64,000 nucleotides of DNA from CAVTJL01 sp963828215 (GTDB lineage Bacteria > Pseudomonadota > Alphaproteobacteria > Geminicoccales > Geminicoccaceae). Shown here one piece after another: positions 37,691-47,376 of this stretch. How positions within the stretch are numbered: position 1 is the first letter of the stretch; each line of letters opens with the position of its first letter. Below the pieces are notes generated by a model that was given only the letters and a program-made list of their open reading frames with translations, searched no databases and was not told the DNA's origin. The translations under genes were made by a program, and so were the position numbers. The stretch is from NCBI GenBank assembly GCA_963828215.1, contig CAWHFO010000042.1:124001-188000 (forward strand), written 5' to 3'.

Positions 37691-38525
37691 TGTGCAGGGC
37701 CCGGACAGATAGGTGCCGATATCGGCGAGGCCGGCTCGCGAGGCAGGTGGAAGACGCCGTTGACCAAGCTCCCAGGCCTTGTCGTCGGTGGCGTTGGCGC
37801 GCAGGAAGCGCAGCACGAAATTGCGGCTGGTTTCGATGAAATGCTCGTTCAGCTCGCTTCTTCCGATCGACGAGCCTGGCATCGACTTTTTCCTTTTGCA
37901 CTCGCTTTCGTCCAGCCGATCGAGATAGTTGCGGAAGCTGTCGATATCGTCGGCCCGCCGCTCGGCATAGGCCCGCTCGAGCCGCATCTGCTCCTCGTCG
38001 GCCGGGTCCATCTCCAGCGCCCGTCGCGGGTGCCCTGCTCGATCTGGTCGAGCACCGTGTCGTAGCGCTGCGCGAGATCGCCGAGCTCGGCGTGCTCGCG
38101 GTCAGATGGTCCAGCCGGTCGCGCACCTCGGCGGCGACGAGGTCGCGTGGAAACATGCCCTCGGCGAAGGCAGGATCGCGGCGGCGAGGTTGATGTCCCG
38201 GCCCTTGATCTTGAAGGTCTGCCCGCCGCACAGCCAGAAGACGGTCGGCAGCAGCGTGCCCTTGATCAGAGCGCCCAGATAGAGCCATGCGCCCGTGAGC
38301 CATGCGGGCAGCCTCCGGGGAAAGCCGGCCGGCAGGTCGGTGATTCCACGACGAAGTAGAACGGCACAAAGATCGCCGCGTTGACCAGCACATAGCCCAG
38401 CAGGACCGCGCCGTACTGGACGCCATAGCCGCGCAGGCGGACGACCTGAGGCGGAACTCGTGATAGGAGAGCCCGGCGACCATGGCGAGGCCGACGGCGA
38501 GGCCGGCGATGATCGGATCGGGCAC
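37688..38525 (-). CDS. Hypothetical protein with N-terminal membrane helices, frameshifted
   Basis: Begins at GTG 38525 with a strong ribosome site (GGAGGAAGG): VPDPIIAGLAVGLAMVAGLS is a membrane helix, followed in other frames by YGAVLLGYVLVN-type and WLYLGALIKGTLLPTVFWLC segments. The C-terminal half is soluble, charged and helical (RLERAYAERRADDIDSFRNY, LNEHFIETSRNFVLRFLRAN). At least three frame changes. No known family. The topology is a few helices plus a long cytoplasmic domain. Confidence 0.45.
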
Positions 38526-38732
38526 GGCACCTTCCTCCCAGCTCGGCCAGAGGAGCGTCGTCCTTCTAGCGCCGGAGACGGGAAGGCGATGTGACCGGAT
38601 CACCCGGGAGTTGGACGACGCAAGGGTGTCGGTCCCTGTCCTGCGTGGTCGGGCATGGACCGGGTCCCGCGGGCCGAGCATAGTCGGCGCCGGGTCGCAG
38701 CCGGTGGTCGGCCGATGACAGGGAGGTAAGAC

Positions 38733-39524
38733 ATGAACGCAGCCGAGATGCGCACGCGCATGGCGGGGGGCGAGGTGATGCTCGGGATGGGCCTCAGGCT
38801 CGCGCGCTCGACCGAGATCGCGCGGATCGCCAAGGCCTGCGGCTTCGACTGGCTGTTCGTCGACATGGAGCATAACGGGATCGGGATCGATCTCGCCTGC
38901 CAGGTCTCGGTCGCCTGCCTCGATACCGGGCTGGTCCCGCTGGTCAGGGTGCCGGGCAAGGAGCCGACGATCGCGTCCCGGCTGCTCGACTGCGGGGCCG
39001 GCGGCATCGTCGTGCCGCATGTCGACGAGCCCGCGGAGATTCTTCCTTTCGTCGAGCGCTGCCGGTTCACGCCGATCGGGCGGCGCTCGGTGGGCGGGCC
39101 GCTGCCGCAGCTCGACTACCAGACGCTGCCCGCGGCCGAGCATATGCGGCTCGCCAACGAGCGCTCCCTGCTCTGCGCGATGATCGAATCGCCCCAGGCC
39201 GTGGAGAATGCCGAGGCCATCATCGCCATCGACGGCGTCGACCTTTTGTTGTTCGGCTCGAACGATTTGGCCGTCGAGATGGGCATTCCCGGCGACCTCG
39301 CGAACCCCCGGATCGCCGAGGCCTATCGCCATGTCCTGGCCGTGGCCGCGAAGCACGGCAAGTCGGTGGGCCTGGGCGGGGTCTACACGCCCGAGCTGCT
39401 GGGCCGCTATCTGCCCTTGGGCTTCCGCTTCGTGCTCCTGGGCTCCGACCTGAGCCTCCTCATGGGAGCGGCCCGCGAGCGGGCGGCCGTGGGCCGGAAG
39501 CTCGCGACATCGGGCGCCCGCTGA
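38733..39524 (+). CDS. HpcH/HpaI family aldolase
   Basis: A 263-residue intact TIM-barrel class II pyruvate-dependent aldolase. Metal and substrate motifs: WLFVDMEHNGIG, PLVRVPGKEP, CGAGGIVVPHVDEP, CAMIESPQAVENAEAI (metal-binding Glu) and LLLFGSNDLAVEMG (metal-binding Asp). The family cleaves 4-hydroxy-2-oxo acids such as HKHD or 2-keto-3-deoxy sugar acids. The immediate neighbour downstream is an EEP hydrolase only 37 bp away on the same strand. Confidence 0.9.
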   Translation: MNAAEMRTRMAGGEVMLGMGLRLARSTEIARIAKACGFDWLFVDMEHNGIGIDLACQVSVACLDTGLVPLVRVPGKEPTIASRLLDCGAGGIVVPHVDEPAEILPFVERCRFTPIGRRSVGGPLPQLDYQTLPAAEHMRLANERSLLCAMIESPQAVENAEAIIAIDGVDLLLFGSNDLAVEMGIPGDLANPRIAEAYRHVLAVAAKHGKSVGLGGVYTPELLGRYLPLGFRFVLLGSDLSLLMGAARERAAVGRKLATSGAR

Positions 39525-39561
39525 GCGCCAAAGGGCCAGTCGACGGGGGCGACCGACAAAA

Positions 39562-40421
39562 ATGCGGCTGCTGACGTGGAACATCCAGTACGGCCTCGGC
39601 CGTGACGACCACTACGATCTGGGGCGGATCGCCCGGGAGATCGCCGCGCACGAGCCGGATGTGGTGGCGCTCCAGGAGGTCGACAGGTTCTGGCAGCGCT
39701 CGGGCGAGGTCGACGAGCCCGCGGCGATCGCGGCCGGCCTGCCCGGCTATCACTGGGTCTACGGCGCCAATCTCGACATGCACGCCGGCACGCCCGAGGC
39801 GCCCAATCGCCGGCGGCAGTTCGGCACGATGCTGCTGTCCCGCACTCCCATCCTCTCCTCCCGCAATTTTCCACTCCCGAAGCCCGGCACGCTGAAGCAG
39901 CACAGCATCCAGCAGGGTGCCCTCGAAGGCGTCGTCACGAGCCCGCTCGGGCGCGCCGCTCAGGGTCTACTCCGTCCATCTCTCGCATCTCTGCAGCGAG
40001 ACGCGCCTGCCCCAGGTGGAGGCGCTTCTCGAGATCAGCGCCCGTGCCTATGGCGAGGGCGGCGCCTGGTGCGGCGGCCATCCCGACCCGGCCTCGGGCT
40101 GGACCGAGGGGGAGATGCCGCCGATGCCGCGGGACGCGGTGCTGATGGGCGACTTCAACCTCGACCACCGCTCGCCGGAATATGCGCCGCATCGTCGGGC
40201 CCCTGGCCGAGCGCTACGGCCGGCTCGTGATGCGGGACGGCTTCGCCGACGCCTGGACCGCGGCCGGCAACGCCGAGGCCGAGGGCGACAGCTGCAACGG
40301 CAGCCGCATCGATTTCGTCTTCGTCTCGGCCTGGCTGGCCGACCGGGTGCAGAGCGCCCGGATCGACGGCTCGGCCGAGGGCTCGGACCACCAGCCGGTG
40401 GTGGTCGACCTGGATCTCTGA
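39562..40421 (+). CDS. Endonuclease/exonuclease/phosphatase (EEP) family protein, frameshifted
   Basis: About 286 residues from ATG 39562. EEP motifs in order: LLTWNIQYGLG, VVALQEVDRFWQR (metal-binding Glu), YSVHLSHLCSETR, DAVLMGDFNLDHRS (catalytic Asp/Asn), GSRIDFVFVS and EGSDHQPVVVDL (Asp-His). Frame changes near 39955 and 40185. Second member of this superfamily in the window. The short form without an N-terminal extension resembles exonuclease III-like or sphingomyelinase-like phosphodiesterases. Substrate unknown. Confidence 0.82.
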
Positions 40422-40492
40422 GGCATCCATCCCGGCCGCGGCGGTGGTGCAGGCGGCCCGCCCGAGCTGCCGCCCCATGAGCGCCCGAGGGC

Positions 40493-41264
40493 TCAGCTCA
40501 TCCAGTTGCCGCCGTCGACATTGTAGCACTGGGCGGTGATGTAGTCGGCGTCGGCCGAGGCGAGGAAGAGGGCGCAGCCGGTCATGTCCTCGGGCTTGCC
40601 CATGTAGCCGAGAGGCACGTCCAGCCCCACCTGCTTCTTCTTCTCGCCTTTGGCCAAGCCCTCGTACTTGGCGAAGAGGGCGTCGACCTGGTCCCACATG
40701 GGCGTGTCGACCACGCCCGGAGCGATGGCGTTGACGTTTATTTTCTCTTTCGCGAGGCTCAGCGCCATGGACTGGGTGATGCTGATGACGGCGGCCTTGG
40801 TGGCGCAGTAGACGGTCACGAGCGCCTCGCCGCGGCGGCCGGCCTGGCTCGCCATGTTGATGATCTTGCCGCCCCGGCCCTGCTTCACCATCTGGGCCGC
40901 CACCGCCTGGCCGACGAACAACAAGGCCTTTGACGTTGATGGCGAACTGGCGGTCGAAGCTGGCCTCGGTGATCTCGAGGAACGGCGCCATGTCGAAGAT
41001 CGCGGCGCCGTTGAGGAGGATGTCGACGCCGCCCAGCTCCTTGACCGTGCGCGCCGACCATGGCGTCGATCGATTTTTTGTCGGTCACGTCGACGGCCAC
41101 GGCGATGGCGCCCTTGCCGATCTCGCGGGCGGTCGCCTGGGCCTCCGCCTCAGCACGTCGGCCACGACGACCTTGGCCCCCTCGTCCGCGTAGCGCTGGG
41201 CGATGGCCTTGCCGATGCCGCGAGCGCCCCCGGTGACGATCGCGACCTTGTTCTCCAGTCTCAT
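40493..41264 (-). CDS. smoS: Sorbitol dehydrogenase (SmoS/PolS type SDR), frameshifted
   Basis: About 257 residues from ATG 41264 (MRLENKVAIVTGGARGIGKA). The C-terminal two thirds correspond block by block to Rhodobacter sorbitol dehydrogenase: IINMASQAGRRGEALVTVYC, ATKAAVISITQS, NVNAIAPGVVDTPMWDQVDA, GEKKKQVGLDVPLGYMG and YNVDGGNWMS. It should oxidise sorbitol to fructose (and galactitol to tagatose) with NAD. At least three frame changes between 40915 and 41150. Last gene of the minus-strand polyol operon, 11 bp after the next SDR. Confidence 0.85.
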
Positions 41265-41275
41265 GCGATCATCCC

Positions 41276-42050
41276 CTACCAGCAGGTATAGCCGCCGTCG
41301 GCCAGCACGATGCTGCCGGTCAAGAGGCTCGCGGCGTCGGAGGCGAGGAAGAGCACGGTGGACGGCGATCTCCTCGGGCTGGCCCACCCGGCCCATCGGC
41401 GTCATCTCGAGCCAGGTGGGATACATGCTCTGGTCTTCCATGCCGAACCTGGTGAGCGGCGTCTCGATGTAGGTGGGCGCCACCGCGTTGACGCGCACGC
41501 CGCGCTGGCCCCATTCGGCGGCGAGCGACCTGGTCAGGTGATGCACGGCCGCCTTGGACGCGTTGTAGAAGGACTGCGGCTGCGGCTTGTTGACGATGAA
41601 GCCCGACATCGAGCCGATATTGACGATCGAGCCCTTGCCGCGCTCCAGCATCTGCGTGCCGAAGGCCCGGCAGCACCAGAAGAGGCCGTTGAGATTGACC
41701 TCGATGTGGAAGAGCCAGTGCTCGTCCGAGGTGTCCTCGGCCTTGACGTTGCTCTTGGCGACACCCGCATTGTTGACGAGGATGTCGGCGCCGCCAAAGT
41801 CCTTCTTGACCTTCGCAGCGACCGCGTCGACCTGGCTCGACTTGGTCACGTCGATCTCGACCGCGGTGGCGTCGATGCCGAGCGCCTTGAGGTCGGCCGC
41901 CGCCTTGTCGGCCCGGTCGGCCAGGAGGTCGGCCACGATCACGCGGGCGCCCGCCTCGCCCAGCGCCTGGGCGCAGGAAAAGCCGATGCCCTGGCCGCCG
42001 CCCGTGACGACCGCGGTCTTGCCCTTGAGGTCGTATTTCTCGAGGTACAT
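41276..42050 (-). CDS. Galactitol/arabinitol dehydrogenase-like SDR, frameshifted near the end
   Basis: About 257 residues from ATG 42050. Besides SDR motifs (VTGGGQGIGFS, LVNNAGVA, YNASKAAVHHL) it carries segments shared with Rhodobacter galactitol dehydrogenase: NIGSMSGFIVNKPQ, LAAEWGQRGVRVNAVAPTYI, TWLEMTPMGRVGQPEEIA and the terminal aromatic DGGYTCW, the last being typical of the polyol subgroup. A single indel near 41355 splits off the last 30 residues. It probably oxidises a hexitol such as galactitol to a ketose. Located between permease and smoS genes. Confidence 0.83.
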
Positions 42051-42072
42051 GGGACAGTCTCCCGACGAGGAT

Positions 42073-43827
42073 CTATTTCACGGCGCCGAAGGTGAGGCCG
42101 CGCACGAGCTGGCGCTGGCTGAGCCAGCCGAAGACCAGGATGGGTGCGATGGCCATGGTCGAGGCCGCCGACAGCTTGGCCCAGAAGAGCCCCTGCGGTG
42201 CCGAGAAGCGGGCGATGAAGGCGGTCAGCGGCGCTGCGTTCGAGGCCGAGAGGTTGAGGCTCCAGAAGGCCTCGTTCCAGCAGAGGATGATGGCCAGGAG
42301 CGCGGTCGAGGCGATGCCCGGCATGACCAGCGGCAGGAGGATCTTGGTCACGACCTGCTGCAGGTTGGCGCCGTCGATGCGGCTGGCCTCGAGGATGTCC
42401 TTCGGCACCTCCTTGAAGAAGGTGTAGAGCATCCAGACCGTGATCGGCAGGTTCATCAGCGTGTAGATGATGATGAGCGCCGTCCGCGTGTCGAGAAGGT
42501 CCAGCTGCTTGGCGATCAGGTAGATGGGAACGAGGACGCCGACCGGCGGCAGCATCTTGGTCGACAGCATCCAGAGCAGCGTGCCGCGGGTGCGCTTGGT
42601 CGGATAGAAGGACATCGCGAAGGCGGCCGGCACCGAGAGCGCGATCGCGATCGCCGTCGACACGACCGAGATGATGACGCTGTTGCCGGCGAACAGGAAA
42701 TAGTTCGCCTGCTCGTGGATGGCGACATAGTTCTCGAGCGTCGGCATGAACAGCAGCACCGGCGGCGAGGCGACGGCCTCGATCTCCGTCTTGAAGCTGG
42801 TGAGCACCATCCAGGCGATCGGAAAGAAGAAGCCGATGGCCACGGCCCAGCCGAGAATGGCCACCCAGAGCCTGGTCGGCTCGTTGTCCTTCATCATGAC
42901 TTCGAGATTCCTCGCCACGGTGCGGACCAGGAAGACGGCAACGATATTGGCGAGCACGATGGCGATCACGCCCGCAGCCGATGCCGTCCCGACATTGAAC
43001 TCCAGGAGTGCCCGCTGATAGATCAGGAAGGCGATGTTGGTGGTCGCGAGACCCGGGCCGCCCGAGGTCGTCACATAGATCTCGGCGAAGATCGCCAGGA
43101 AGAAGATCGTCTCGATCATGATGACGACGCTGGTGGCGCGGCGGAGATGCGGCACGATGATGTGGAAGAACATGCCGATCGGGCCGGCACCGTCGATCCG
43201 GGCCGCCTCCTTCTGCTCCTCGTCGAGCGACTGGAGGGCCGTCAGCAGGATCAGGAACGCGAAGGGCGCCCATTCCCAGGAGCAGATGATGATGATCGAG
43301 GTCAGCGGCAGGTCGCCGAACCAGTCGATCGGCTTGAGGCCGAAGGTGCGCGCGACGAACGCGAAGAGCCCGTTGACCGGGTGCATCATCATGTTCTTCC
43401 AGATCAGCGCGCTGACCGTGGGCATGACGAAGAAGGGCGAGATCACGAGGACCCGGGCGATCCCCTGGCCGGGGAACTTCTCATTGAACAGCACGGCCAT
43501 GAGGGTGCCGAGGCAGACCGTGACGATCAGCACCACGCCCACCAGCAGGACGGTGGTCCACAAGGCCGAGTAGAGGGCCGGATCGGTCAGGAGATAGTAG
43601 TAGTTCCGGGTGCCGGCCCAGCCGTTCCGCTCCGGGCTGACGAGACTGTAGCGCCGGAACGAGAACAACAGGGTCATCACCAGGGGCACGATCATCCAGA
43701 TGACCAGGACCCCGACGGACGGTGCGATGAGAGGCAAGGTCTTCACCGTCCAGCCGCTCATCGGCGGTGCGGGTCCTGCATCCGCCGGGGACGGCCTGCC
43801 CCGATCTGCCGACGTCGCGCTGCTCAT
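42073..43827 (-). CDS. Fused polyol ABC transporter permease (SmoF-SmoG in one frame)
   Basis: One uninterrupted 584-residue frame. Residues 1-about 312 form a MalF/SmoF-type permease (WTVKTLPLIAPSVGVLVIWM, coupling loop EAARIDGAGPIGMFFHIIVP). Residues 313-584 form a MalG/SmoG-type permease (RLWVAILGWAVAIGFFFPIA, coupling loop ILEASRIDGANLQQV, end QLVRGLTFGAVK). Two full permeases of about 290 and 275 residues are normally separate genes. The join NLEV-MMKDNE contains ATGATGA and a GAGGA ribosome-like site 10 bases before the internal ATGATG. So this is either a true fusion or two overlapping genes joined by one indel at the first stop. Confidence 0.85.
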   Translation of the reverse strand: MSSATSADRGRPSPADAGPAPPMSGWTVKTLPLIAPSVGVLVIWMIVPLVMTLLFSFRRYSLVSPERNGWAGTRNYYYLLTDPALYSALWTTVLLVGVVLIVTVCLGTLMAVLFNEKFPGQGIARVLVISPFFVMPTVSALIWKNMMMHPVNGLFAFVARTFGLKPIDWFGDLPLTSIIIICSWEWAPFAFLILLTALQSLDEEQKEAARIDGAGPIGMFFHIIVPHLRRATSVVIMIETIFFLAIFAEIYVTTSGGPGLATTNIAFLIYQRALLEFNVGTASAAGVIAIVLANIVAVFLVRTVARNLEVMMKDNEPTRLWVAILGWAVAIGFFFPIAWMVLTSFKTEIEAVASPPVLLFMPTLENYVAIHEQANYFLFAGNSVIISVVSTAIAIALSVPAAFAMSFYPTKRTRGTLLWMLSTKMLPPVGVLVPIYLIAKQLDLLDTRTALIIIYTLMNLPITVWMLYTFFKEVPKDILEASRIDGANLQQVVTKILLPLVMPGIASTALLAIILCWNEAFWSLNLSASNAAPLTAFIARFSAPQGLFWAKLSAASTMAIAPILVFGWLSQRQLVRGLTFGAVK

Positions 43828-43855
43828 GGCGTGCGCCCCGCTTTGCTGGCCCGAT

Positions 43856-43887
43856 CAGCGGACCGGCGCCTGACCGCCGGTCCGCTG
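43856..43887 (-). promoter_or_regulatory. Intercistronic stem-loop between SmoE-like gene and permease gene
   Basis: Perfect 13-bp inverted repeat (CAGCGGACCGGCG / CGCCGGTCCGCTG) with a 6-base loop, between the binding-protein stop (43926) and the permease start (43827). The strongest of the five such hairpins in the window. Confidence 0.65.
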
Positions 43888-43925
43888 TCCCTGATGTGTC
43901 GGGCTATTTGCCTGATCGTGACGGA

Positions 43926-45237
43926 CTACTGGATGTAGCCGGCCTGCTCCATCGTGCGCTGGACGGAAGCCTGCGAGGTCTTCAGCGCCTGGTCCACAGC
44001 TCGTCTGGCCGGCAAGCGCCGCAGCGATCTGCTGGCCGACCTGCGTGCCCATCGCCTGGAACTCGGGGATGCCCACATACTGGACGCCGGTATAGGGCAC
44101 CGGGTCCTTGGTGGGATGCTGCGGGTCCGCCGAGAGGATGGCCTTCTCGACGAACGACGCGAACGGCGCCGCCTTGCCGTAGGCGGGGTTCTCATAGGTG
44201 GACTTGCGGGTGCCAGGCGGCACGACCGTCCAGCCGTCCGTCTTGCCCACGAGCTCGACATAGTCCTTCGAGGTGGCCCAGGCGAGGAAGGACTTCGCCA
44301 TATCGACATTCTTCGAGGTCTTGGGGATCGCGAGGGCCCACGACCAGAACCAGGCGTTGCCGTGCGGCGTCACCTCGATCGGGGCCGGCGCGAAGGCGGT
44401 CTTGTCCGCCACCTGGCTGGTGCTCGGATCATAGATGAAGCCGGCGCCCGAGGTGGCATCGATCCACATCGCGCAGTGGCCGCCGGCGAAGAGCGCCTGG
44501 TTCTCGTTGAAGCCGTTCGAGCTGGCGCCCGGCGGGCCGTACTTGGTCAGCATGTTGACATAGAAGGTGACGGCCTTCTTCCACGCGTCGGAGTCGAGCT
44601 GAGGCTTCCAATCCATGTCGAACCAGCGCCCGCCGAACGTGTTGATGAGCGTATCGACGAACGCCATGTTCTCGCCCCAGCCGGGCTTGCCGCGCAAGCA
44701 GATGCCGTAGACCTGGTTCTTGGGGTCGTTGAGCTTCTCGGCGTACTGCTCGATCTGGTCGTAGGTCGGCTGGTCCGGCATCTTGAGGCCGGCCTTCTCG
44801 AAGAGGTCCTTGCGATAGTAGGTGAAGGAGCTCTCGGCGTAGAACGGCAGGGCGTAGAGCTTGCCCTCGCTGGAGAGGGCATCGCGCACGGCCTTGAAGA
44901 TGTCGTCGTAATTGTAGGCGGCCGGCAGATCGTCGACCGGCGCCAGCCAGCCCTGCTTGGCCCAGATCGGCGTCTCGTACGATCCGATCGTCAGGATGTC
45001 GAACTGGCCGCCCTTGGTGGCGATGTCCGTCGTCACCCGCTGGCGGAGCACGTTCTCCTCGAGGACGACCCAGTTGATGGTGTTGCCGGTCTTCTTCTCC
45101 CAGTCGGAGGAGAGCTTCTGCATCACCACCATCTGCGAGTTGTTGACCGTGGCGATGGTCAAGGTACCCGCCTGCGCGACCGCGCTGCCTCCGAGGAGCA
45201 CCGCGGCGAGCGCGCCGAGAAGATGAAATCTCTTCAC
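43926..45237 (-). CDS. Sorbitol/mannitol-type ABC transporter substrate-binding protein (SmoE-like), frameshifted at the end
   Basis: About 437 residues with a Sec signal (GALAAVLLGGSAVAQAG). The mature start TLTIATVNNSQMVVMQKLSS and LEENVLRQRVTTDIATKGGQ, FDILTIGSYETPIWAKQGWL closely follow the SmoE sorbitol/mannitol-binding proteins of Rhodobacter. An inserted base near 43995 displaces the end, which should read QALKTSQASVQRTMEQAGYI then TAG at 43926. It captures a hexitol in the periplasm for the fused permease. No SmoK ATPase gene is present in the operon. Confidence 0.85.
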
Positions 45238-45338
45238 CCTAGCGCCTCCCTGAACGTTTCAGAACTTTGAGCTTATGCCCAAGTCCCGGGCAGATAGACG
45301 CCGATCACCCGGCCTTGTCAACAGGGCAGTCGGCCCGA

Positions 45339-46302
45339 TCAGGCCATCTCCAGGATCGCCGACGCCGTCCGTTCGTCGGTGATGAGCCCCGTCAGGACGC
45401 GGCCCTGCATCGCCGCCCGAAGCGCCGCCGCCTTGGCCCGCCCGCCGGCGACGCCGATCGTCAGATGGCGGGCCGGCCGGGCCAGCGGGATGCCCGTCAC
45501 GCGCTCGCCGAGGGACGACTCGATCGGGCTCCCCCGATCGTCGAAGGCCCAGCCGGCGATCTCGCCGACCGCGCCCTGCGCGATCAGCTCGCCCACCTCC
45601 GCGTCGGTGATGAAGCCGTCCCTGTGGAGCGGCGCGTTCCAGGCGACGTGGCCCACGCCGACGAAGGCCGCGGCCGCCTGCTCGGCCAGCTCCCGCACCG
45701 TGGCGAAGGAGCGCTGGGTCTGCAGCAGGCGGCATTCCTCGGCGCTGCTGGCAACGACCGGCAGCGGCATCGGATAGCACTGGGCCCCCGTGCGGTCGGC
45801 GAGGCGCATGACGATCTCGTAAGGGCTGGCCCTGCCGTCGCGGGTGATCGTCCCGACCAGCGAGACGATCTTGTGCTGGGGGCTCTGGACGGCACCGACC
45901 TCCCCCACGACGGCGCGCAGGGTGCGCCCGGTCGAGAAGGCGAGAACCAGGGGCGCCCGGCTCACGAGGAAGGTCTCGAGATAGGCGGCGGCGGCCGCAG
46001 CGATGCCCGCCACGGAGCCCTCGGCCGTGGGGTCGGCCGGCACGACGTCGCAGTAGCGCAGGTCGAAATCGGCTCCGCAGGCGCTCCGCGAGCTCCATCG
46101 CCGCGGCGACCGGATGGTCCAGGCGGAACTTGATCAGCTTCGCCTCGACAGCGAACGCGACGAGCCGCTGCACCGCCTGGCGGGACAGGTTGAGCGCCAC
46201 GGCGATCTCGTCCTGGGTCTTGCCGGCGATGTAGTAGAGCCAGGCCGCCCGCGCGGCGAGATCGAGCCGCCGCTCCAGCTTCAGCGTCTTCTGAGGTTCC
46301 AC
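45339..46302 (-). CDS. SorC/DeoR-type sugar-binding transcriptional regulator, frameshifted
   Basis: About 320 residues from GTG 46302 (GGGAGG about 12 bases upstream). An N-terminal helix-turn-helix (GKTQDEIAVALNLSRQAVQR) is followed after one frame change near 46075 by the SorC sugar-binding domain: LAFSTGRTLRAVVGEV, KIVSLVGTITRDGRASPYEI, GDRGSPI-type loop FDDRGSPIESSLGERV and GGRAKAAALRAAMQGRVLTG. It should sense a sugar phosphate from this pathway and control both the minus-strand transport operon it heads and the divergent kinase-epimerase operon across the 132-bp gap. Confidence 0.85.
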
Positions 46303-46434
46303 CTTCTCGTCCAGCCTCCCGAGGCCCCATAGAGCTATTGCTCGAAAGGCAGGCGATTGCCAAGAAAAGACCGAAGGGCCAAGCTGCGCCGGCAAGCCCC
46401 TGGGAGGGGCCCGGCAGGACGGGAGGCGGAGAGG

Positions 46435-47375
46435 ATGGCCGAGATCGTCGCGATCGGCGAGATCCTGGTCGAGATCATGGCGACCGAGATCGGCCAGACC
46501 TTCCTGGCGCCGGGGCTCTTCCGCGGCCCCTATCCGAGCGGGGCGCCCGCGATCTTCGCCGATCAGGCGGCCCGCATGGGCGCCGGCACGGCGCTGATCG
46601 GCTGCGTCGGCCCGGACGATTTCGGCACGCTCAACCTGCGCCGCCTCGAGGCCAGCGGGGTCGAGACCGGCTGGATCAGCCGCGTCCCGGGCACGACGAC
46701 CGGCAGCGCCTTCGTCACCTACCGGCCGGACGGCAATCGCGACTTCATCTTCAACATCAGGAACTCGGCCTCGGCCCAGCTCCGGGCCGAGCAGATCGAC
46801 CCGGCCGTCTTCGAGGGCTGCCGGTTCTTCCACGTCATGGGCTCGTCGCTGTTCGATGCCGAGATCGCGCGGGCGGTGCGCCAGGGCGTCGAGCTGGCGC
46901 GCGCGGCCGGTGCCCTGGTCTCCTTCGACCCGAACATCCGCAAGGAGCTGCTGGGCGTTCCCGAGGTGCAGGCGACGATCGAGCACATCCTGGCCGAAGC
47001 CGACCTCCTGCTGCCGAGCGAGGCCGACCTTGTCTTTTCTCCATCCCGAACGCTCGGAGGACGAGGCGGCGGATCTGCTCATGGACGGCCGCCGCATGGT
47101 CGTGCTGAAGAAAGGGGCGCGAGGCTGCGTGCTGTTCAGGCCAGGAGGCCCCCTGGCGCTGCCGGCCTTTCCGGTCGACGAGGTCGATCCGACGGGGGCC
47201 GGCGACTGCTTCGGGGCGACGTTCGTCGCCTCCCTGGTTCGGGGCGTGCCGGCCGAGCGCGCCCTGCGACTGGCCAGCGCCGCCGGGGCCCTGGCCGTCC
47301 AGAAGCAGGGGCCGATGGAGGGGAACTCGACGCCCGGCCGAGCTCGAGGCCTTTCTTCAGAGCCGGGAGGGCTGA
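46435..47375 (+). CDS. PfkB-family ketose kinase (tagatose/fructose kinase), frameshifted
   Basis: About 314 residues from ATG 46435. PF00294 features: IVAIGEILVEIMATE, GGP-like PYPSGAPAIFADQAARMG, ISFDPNIRKELL-type (LVSFDPNIRKELLG) and the ATP/catalytic signature DPTGAGDCFGATF with catalytic Asp. An extra T near 47037 and an extra G near 47333 shift the frame; the end is AELEAFLQSREG with TGA one base before the next ATG. With a PF08013 protein directly downstream it matches the Agrobacterium D-tagatose kinase / tagatose-6-phosphate 4-epimerase pair. Confidence 0.85.
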
Positions 47376-47376
47376 G

